NCBI GenBank assembly: GCA_000310025.1
Contig: FN649741.1
Coordinates: forward strand, 5,356,992 to 5,380,894
Length of the DNA stretch: 23,903 nt
DNA from: Ectocarpus siliculosus
Taxonomy: Eukaryota; Sar; Phaeophyceae; Ectocarpales; Ectocarpaceae
Direction: 5' to 3'
Shown here: one piece after another, positions 18,401-23,903 of the stretch
How positions within the stretch are numbered: position 1 is the first letter of the stretch
Layout: each line of letters begins with the position of its first letter
Made by a program: the position numbers and the translations under genes
The notes under the pieces: model-generated
The model's input: only the letters and a program-made list of their open reading frames with translations
The model's database searches: none
Told to the model about the DNA's origin: nothing

Positions 18401-20999
18401 AAATCAATCGTGCGTGCATTTAGTACCACCGCCGTTTGTTCCCGCGTCTTGCCTTTCCCGTGTCTGCGTCAGGGTTATGACGGCCAAGAGGCACTAGACA
18501 TAGTCAAACCTCATCGACAATTTCTTACGCACCCTGGCAAACATGCCCAGCTCCAAGCGATTGGCGAGGCTGGGCCGCAAGATAAAGCGTCATGGAATAT
18601 ATTACGGGGATCGTTACGATAACATTTATGCGATGAACATCATCCATGGCAAGAGATCAGACCAGCAGCAACAGCAACAGGCGATAGACAAGCTGCGCGC
18701 GATGGAACAGGCCTTTCAGCAGCAACAGCAACAGGATTTAGACAGGTTGCGCCCGATAAAACAGACCGTTCTGAGCTCGCTGAGTGCCGAAGAGAGGCTT
18801 GAGCACTTGGGTGTGTGTGTTGGAGACGGAAGAGAGGGAGGCGGACGTAGAGGCAGATTTCCGCATACTGGAGGAGCAAGACGTAGAGTTGCTCGAGCAT
18901 GGCATGATGGAGGTATGTGACGTTGAAATGATGGAGGAAGCCATAGGTGAATGGAAGGATGGCACTCGGCCGTATTGAAAGGAGCGGTGTATTGGCTCAT
19001 AGGGGTAATAAGGTGAACGAGATGAACATCGGGACGCAATGTGTTCGTTGTGGAACTTGGGTGTGGAACGACTGAGAACAATTCGCATCTTCCGTGCAGC
19101 ACTGTTGTAGTACGTGACGTACGCATCATCAATAACGGGACGTCTCTGCGTGTGTGTAGTTGCGTGAAGCTGCGCGCTTCTGGGGAGCATTTGATTGAAA
19201 CGGCCAGCTTGTGTATTGCATGCAGGGTGGAGCTACGTTGACAAGTACTGTTCGAAATCGATCCACAAGCATGCACTGCTGTACGGGTCGGGCGGCTCGC
19301 GGCCGCGCTCCCGCTTCCGCACCCTGAGAAATGAGCGGAGACAGATCTAGACACGAAGTGACAGTTTGCGACACAAGCAGGTCGCGACCAGCGGGCGCGA
19401 CACGAGCGGGCGCGCGAGAGAGGAGAGAGGTCGAGAGAGCAACTAACATGCACGCAAGATGCACTCAACATAGAAAGACCACTTTCAGTTTGTGAGACAT
19501 CGTAGGGCATGAGAATGCCACAAATATATGCAGAGCCATACAGCGCGAAGCGCGGTGGTAGACAGGTTGGAACATCTCTTCCTCACACCTCCAGGCCTGA
19601 CAAGCCACAAAGCTTCGCGAGTGGCATCGACACACCTTTCTATTTGTCTGCTTGTTGGGAGGTCTGCCACCGGGAGCGGGATAGAGTACCTTTGACGGTC
19701 AAGATTTTATTAATCAGGCGCCTTTTCTACTACCATACTTCTCTATCTTTTGAAACATCGCACGGCATCGCAGATAGACTACTGCAAGGTATTGAGTCGT
19801 CCCCGCCGCTCATTACCCCTCCCTTTCTAGCACGGGCAACATGAGCCCCAGAATATGAAACTACACCCCGCACACAACAATAAATATGGAACACACTCGG
19901 CGATACTATTAATAACTACTGCGGCCAAGGGTAATCACCAGGGGGGGGGGGGGGGTATCTTGTGTCCTATGTACAGTAAACGTTGACGCCGCCGGGGAGG
20001 CCGCCTTGTTTACTACAAGCGGATTCACGCCCATGAGGAGCGGGGGTTCCAAGATCTCCATCATCGCTTAATCAACACCGACGAGTAACCACTGCTACGT
20101 AGGAACTTCATGGATGGAGTTTCGGCTACTCGCGTGAGGGAGCGGAAAAGCCAGCCCCAACCACTTGCGTTGGCAGAAGAACCGGAGATCTTTGGGTTGA
20201 CAGTTCGCTGTTGTTGCTGGCCTGCCCTGACGTCAACGGTGCGCCTTCGACTTCATGAGTCCGTCGCATTTCTTCGGCTTCTACCGGTGGCCGACTGCTG
20301 TTGATGCCGGTGGAGACAACGCCCTTTTTCGACTATGTAAACGACGCGTAGGTGTATGTATATATATATGCAGAGGTTGAATCTATGTACTCTAAGTTGA
20401 AACGAAAATTCGGGCTGTGTCGCCACGCCGATTCTTGGTGCTCCGCTCGAACAAAAAGTTAAAGTTTTGGCACCAGCAAGGAAGGTGTTCCAGCTGTCAC
20501 TTTGTAAAACTCAAGCCTCCTCTCTTTGATCTCGGCTCTCACCAAGAGCTCATTTGCAATACACGAGACGGGACGAAACGCCGGTGCTCTCGAGAATGCT
20601 GCGGACGCGTCGGCCCTGTGACTCGCCCCGACAACTGAACGTGTTGTTTGCAAACGCATGTATTGTAGACACTCGCACCTTGAGGAACGTTTCTCGGTAC
20701 GCCTCGAAGTGAAGCGTGTCGCTGTCAGTCAAAGTCCCATCCATGTCGAACAGGATGCCCTTGACGGTGGCTGGCAAGGAAGGGAGCTGTTTCGTAGCTC
20801 CACTCTCGGCGGATACCGCACTGCTGCTACTGCTGCTGCTGCTGCTGCTGCTGCTCATGATGTTTGTCGTCGTCAGCAGTCGCACGGGAGGACTGAAGAA
20901 CGCGGAGGCGATGTCACACAGCACAGCTAGCGCAAACACTGCAACAAAAAAAGCTGCACGGCATGGATTCAGACACGCCCTTCCAGCAGCAGAATGCAT
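15464..20999 (-). CDS. HAD-superfamily sugar-phosphatase-like hydrolase, probably plastid-targeted
   Basis: Four minus-strand exons: 20999-20679, 16902-16818, 16515-16296 and 15755-15464 (TAA), giving 305 residues. Phases 0, 1 and 2 match exactly. HAD motif I is ILFDMDGTLTDSD (nucleophile D85, acid D87), motif II ILVTNA (T190), motif III K224 in KPHPDPY, motif IV FEDS (E248, D249). Residues between motifs I and II form a helical C1-type cap, as in phosphoglucomutase/sugar-phosphatase relatives; the sequence resembles plant AtSGPP-type enzymes as I remember them. The substrate is therefore a small phosphate ester, unspecified. The N-terminus (MHSAAGR..., hydrophobic core 15-27, ASAFF at 31-35) looks like a heterokont bipartite plastid presequence, followed by 12 consecutive Ser. 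I chose the Met at 20999 over in-frame Mets at 21062 and 21122 because it places the hydrophobic core at normal signal-peptide distance. Confidence 0.88.
18543..18978 (+). pseudogene. Gln-rich coiled-coil open frame with apparent frameshift, inside HAD intron 1
   Basis: A plus-strand frame starts MPSSKRLARLGRKIKRHG at 18543 and contains two 18-residue repeats (QQQQQAIDKLRAMEQAFQ at 18666, then QQQQQDLDRLRPIKQTVL at 18720), then SSLSAEERLEHLG. At a (GT)5 run (18811-18820) the sensible protein moves to another frame, giving an acidic helical stretch (VLETEEREADVEADFRI...) that ends with TGA at 18976-18978. Loss of one GT unit would explain the shift. The repeats keep the hydrophobic/charged pattern while differing in sequence, which favours past coding. 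I do not recognise the protein. It could be a pseudogene, a spliced gene whose intron I cannot place, or chance. It lies opposite to and inside the HAD gene. Confidence 0.35.
18666..18773 (+). repeat. Two-copy 54-bp tandem repeat rich in CAG/CAA
   Basis: Units 18666-18719 and 18720-18773 both begin CAGCAACAGCAACAG and then diverge moderately (GCGATAGACAAGCTGCG versus GATTTAGACAGGTTGCG). The offset is exactly 18 codons. Confidence 0.85.
19941..19955 (+). repeat. 15-base G homopolymer
   Basis: Fifteen consecutive G inside HAD intron 1. A second run of fifteen G is at 23152-23166 in RABGGTA intron 2. Run length may be unreliable in the assembly. Confidence 0.9.
20818..20856 (-). repeat. CTG/AGC triplet microsatellite coding polyserine
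   Basis: On the minus strand AGC/AGT codons encode the 12-Ser stretch (residues 49-60) of the HAD protein, between the presumed plastid presequence and the catalytic domain. Triplet expansion stays in frame, so length polymorphism is likely tolerated. Confidence 0.9.
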
Positions 21000-21213
21000 C
21001 CAAGTTGAGGTAGCAGAGATAGCGCAGGCCGGACACCAGGCATTGCAATCAGTGCGGTGCATTTGAATTTGAAGGTGGGGGGGCGCAGATGGTATTAGAG
21101 CTCCGCACAGGGTACACGCCATTTGAAAAAACTAGGTTGCATCATCGCCTTGCATCTCCTCCCAGTGTCCAGTACGGCGGTGCTAGCAGTACCTTGGACA
21201 CAAGACCACCACC
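21000..21213. promoter_or_regulatory. Divergent intergenic interval, likely bidirectional promoter
   Basis: Only 214 bp separate the HAD start codon (minus) from the RABGGTA start codon (plus). Both 5' UTRs and core promoters must fit here or overlap the other gene's start. No clear TATA box is visible. The interval has a GC-rich centre (GGTGGGGGGGCGC near 21075). An in-frame upstream ATG for HAD exists at 21122. Confidence 0.6.
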
Positions 21214-23384
21214 ATGCACGGCAGGAAGAAGAGCGACCTCCCGCAAACGAAGGAGGAGAAGGATGCGGTGCGGGCAAAAATATCCAACTACAAAAAGGCA
21301 AGAGAGGGAGAGCAAACACTAACAGCAGTGCCTTTGTGCAGAGCCCCTTTGATGTTGTCCATCTCTACCGCTACACCGCATCTCTCTCTACTGCCGTGGG
21401 CTCCTCCTCTGCGACATTTCTGGTGTTCTCGTTTGTAAAATTGGGTCATGTTTCCAGTGCTCTCCATTGCTTGTTGTGGCGCTAGCTTCCCAGCAGCTCT
21501 CCAGTTCTTCGCAAGACCTCGCACTCCCGATTTCGCCTCTTTCTCTCCGCTGCCCTGGCAATCCACCGTCATTTGTCGGTAGCACTTGTACGAGCTGCGA
21601 TATACACAAGCATATGAATCAGCAAGCTTGTTGCGTTCCTGGTTGTACTGCAAGACGTGTGGAAGCCCGTGTACTGCAGCACGTTTGCTATGGGTGCTGG
21701 ATTAGCTGTTGTGTTTTGTGCCCCTCCCTCTTGCCCTTCAGATGGTTGTTCCCGCTGTGCTCCTCAGCGAGCGAATAACTCCGACATGCAGTCGCTATTG
21801 GCCCTGGCACTAAGCAGACCATAGCTTGTTAGAAGAACCTTCGGTAACGCGGGTCGCGTCTCTCCTGTTCTGGAGATCACACTGCTGTTCGAATACGCCC
21901 CCCGATAACATTGAATGACGCCAAACTTGGAAGCATAATGATTTGTTTGCCCATAGGGGCGAAGGGCAAGCGTTTTGGCCGCTTCACACATCCTCCTTGT
22001 GTGTAATCTTAAATCTTGAGCATCACAGGATCACAAGCAACCGCCGCCTCGAAAGAGCAACCAAACAAAGAGTGCCTTCACCCCCGCCCATAAAAACAAT
22101 CCCACCAACACCTATGACACATATCGCTAGGGCAGGTTTCGTCATGCCAGCACCTCCCATCCCTCTGCCGGAGTGCATGGGGCAGATACCGCGTGCGTCG
22201 TGTAGTTGTACGTTCGACCTGCCGCAGAGGGCAAAACGCCAGTAGCGCTGCTTCTACATACATCTGCATGCTGTAAAGAGGGATTTATACTGGCGTAGAG
22301 CGGTTGGGACGTTTGCTGAGGGCTTTGACAGCCACTCCTGGTGGTTGCACGCCGTTGCGTGAGAAAGCCTTGGTCAATCTGCGCGTAGTCGTTCCTCGAC
22401 GTGCTCCTTCAGCAGCAGGCCGTATGGCTTGCCTCTCCGCGTGCTCACGGCAGCGACAGCACTCGGTTGGGCGGTGGGACCTAAAACTACCATCGCTTGT
22501 CTCCCGTTAGACATGACGGATGCATGTGGTAGCACCCCTTTGTGCTGCTGTCCCAACGAGGGGGCCCCGTGTTTCACAAGCCGATAACATACCCTCACCA
22601 ACCTCTAAATGTGCGCGCACGACGACGACACCTTCTATTTGTTCAGAGGAGAGATATTTATTTTTCGGTGGTGCGTAAGCGTGTGCTACATATCTCAACC
22701 ACAGGAGGGCGTTGAATAATCCATATTCGGGAAACCAACATACGATCTAGCTCGAATTGTTGTGTATTTGACGCTGATCAAAGTTGTCTGAAAGACCGAT
22801 CCATCGATTCGCTATGTGCTAAATACGCTTTTTTTTATCAGGGGTGTTTTGTGGTAGCTCTCGTAGCACGTCCATCGGATATTCTGCACGTGCAAAGAAA
22901 GGTTTGAGGACGTGCATGCTCACCGCGTATGCCCTCCCCTTTCACTGCGTTTTCCAATCCCGGTACGTTTGGTGACTGTTTGTTCGTGTGACCAGGTGGT
23001 CGGTGCCATCCGCCACAAGAGGGCGACTGGGCAGATGGATGCGGAGTACAAGCAGCTCCTAGGGAAGCTCCTGCGCCTGCATCCAGACTACTATTCCATG
23101 TGGAACTTTCGCAAGGAAGCAGTTCTGGCTGAAGTGAGAATAAGACCGGAAGGGGGGGGGGGGGGGTCGTCGGGGATAGATAGAGAGAAAGGCAGGTGTA
23201 GACAGAACGGGACGCTCGCGGCCGGAGGGATCGAGAGATATGAACGGGGGAGGAGTGGAACAGTATGGAAAGAGAGAGTGAGGAAGAAATAGACGTTGTT
23301 GAGGGAGGGAGGGTCACAGACAAATAGGCAAAGATGATCTATCACGCAGACAAGGAAGCACCGAATGGAATTTTGAGGGTTGTC

Positions 23385-23436
<52 letters not shown>

Positions 23437-23900
23437 CTATCCCTCTCTCTCTCAGCATCTCTCTTCGCTTTCTCGCTGCTTTCCCTTCCTCGCCATTCTT
23501 CTGGGACCAACGAGCAGCTACAATTTCTTGCTACACCCACCGCTGCACCCCATCTCTTTTCGCGTCTTGACCTTCCGCGCCAACACGCCCCAATCCCTTA
23601 TCCACACAACGCCGACGGCGGGCCCCTCCCACCTACCAACACTGCGATACGTGCACAGCTTTCTCGAATAGAAGACGCACATAGCAGGCAAGGCGGGAGC
23701 GACGACGGGGATAAGGCGGCGGAGGAGATCAGCAGCGGTACGTTGTTGTCACCGTCTGTCCAGGAGCAGCAGAAGAAGAAGATATACGAGGAGGAGCTCG
23801 CGCTGAGCGTGGACTGCATCAAGCGCAATCCCAAGTCGTACCCGGCATGGCACCACCACAAGTGGGCCTTGGAGAGGGGGCTGGACTTGTTGGGAGGGAG
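21214..23900 (+). CDS. RABGGTA: Rab geranylgeranyltransferase alpha subunit, 3' partial
   Basis: Alpha subunit of GGTase-II, which with the beta subunit and REP geranylgeranylates Rab GTPases. Exon 1 (21214-21297) begins with the conserved MHGR. Exon 2 (22996-23133) carries a PPTA prenyltransferase-alpha repeat, LHPDYYSMWNFRKEAV. Exon 3 (from 23764, or possibly 23659) has EEELALSVDCIKRNPKSYPAWHHHKW, the next PPTA repeat with the W-H-H-K/R signature. The gene continues past the right edge; GGGAG|GTA at 23900/23901 looks like the next donor. The exon 1-2 join (NYKK-VVGAIRHKR) requires a GC donor and gives the same number of residues between Tyr and the K-R pair as I recall in the human protein. 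Start context ACCACCATG is good. It is divergent from the HAD gene. Intron 2 has poly-G and CT repeats. Confidence 0.88.
21298..22995 (+). other. Probable GC-AG intron 1 of RABGGTA
   Basis: Exon 1 ends AAA AAG at 21297 followed by GCAAGA; exon 2 starts after GACCAG at 22995. Both are phase 0. A GT alternative (GCA|GTGCCT near 21328) is also phase 0 but would add ten residues relative to the family spacing. Open frames within the 1.7-kb intron are unrecognised. Confidence 0.6.
23134..23763 (+). other. Intron 2 of RABGGTA
   Basis: Donor GAA|GTGAGA; acceptor TCTGTCCAG|GAG at 23763/23764 after a pyrimidine-rich run. An alternative in-frame acceptor, GTGCACAG|CTT at 23658/23659, would add 35 acidic, poorly conserved residues. 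The intron contains fifteen G at 23152-23166 and a long CT repeat. Confidence 0.65.
23387..23454 (+). repeat. CT dinucleotide microsatellite
   Basis: About 46 bases of uninterrupted CT followed by imperfect CT/CCT ending CTCTCTCAG. The terminal CAG resembles an acceptor, but no conserved coding sequence follows it directly. Confidence 0.9.
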
Positions 23901-23903
23901 GTA

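Larger units (their letters stand above)
16903..20678 (-). other. 3.8-kb intron 1 of the HAD gene
   Basis: Donor AAG|GTGCGA at 20679/20678 and acceptor GCCACAG|CTG at 16903/16902, phase 0; the join FLK-LTPSFNGG fits the HAD cap. It is by far the longest intron in the window. It holds a Gln-rich open frame on the plus strand near 18543, a 15-G run at 19941 and several anonymous open frames (16995-17546 minus, 17348-17815 minus, 18716-19510 minus) with no recognisable content. Its size suggests insertions, but no transposon ends were found. Confidence 0.75.

Noticed and set aside
18716-19510. 264-codon minus-strand open frame in HAD intron 1
   Set aside because: Rich in Ser/Cys/Pro/His, ending in polyCys from the antisense of the CAG repeat. 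It looks like a compositional shadow; the opposite-strand Gln-rich frame is more protein-like.

Overview
The window is nuclear DNA from an intron-rich eukaryote, most likely a photosynthetic stramenopile (heterokont) alga, possibly a brown alga. Four conserved genes are split into many short exons by GT-AG introns of about 0.3-3.8 kb. One of them has an N-terminal signal peptide ending in the ASA/FF motif typical of heterokont plastid presequences. There is no operon structure and no Shine-Dalgarno sites. I recognised no rRNA, tRNA or CRISPR array.

Layout. (1) About 39-7108, plus strand: the 3' part of a gene cut by the left edge. It encodes a von Willebrand A (MIDAS) domain followed by a Sec23/24-like beta-sandwich, in 12 visible exons. 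(2) 7109-10044: a convergent intergenic region with a MITE-like element touching gene 1's stop and a perfect 17-bp-arm hairpin. (3) 10045-14115, minus: a seven-exon CARNMT1-like (UPF0586/N2227) SAM-dependent histidine methyltransferase, 697 residues, with a predicted N-terminal membrane segment. (4) 14116-15463: an intergenic region with no recognised gene. (5) 15464-20999, minus: a four-exon HAD-superfamily phosphatase, 305 residues, with a probable plastid-targeting presequence. Its 3.8-kb first intron holds a Gln-rich, apparently frameshifted open frame on the opposite strand. (6) 21000-21213: a 214-bp divergent ATG-to-ATG interval, a likely shared promoter. (7) 21214 to the right edge, plus: the 5' part of the Rab geranylgeranyltransferase alpha subunit.

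Exons were assembled by hand from reading-frame continuity, splice signals and remembered family alignments. Every exon length agrees with its neighbours' phases. Two introns (one in CARNMT1, one in RABGGTA) appear to use GC donors; in both cases the GC site restores the family's residue spacing. Ten consecutive introns of gene 1 are phase 0. The four genes show no obvious pathway link: vesicle or signalling-type vWA protein, histidine methylation, plastid phosphatase, Rab prenylation. The only close regulatory coupling suggested is the HAD/RABGGTA head-to-head pair.
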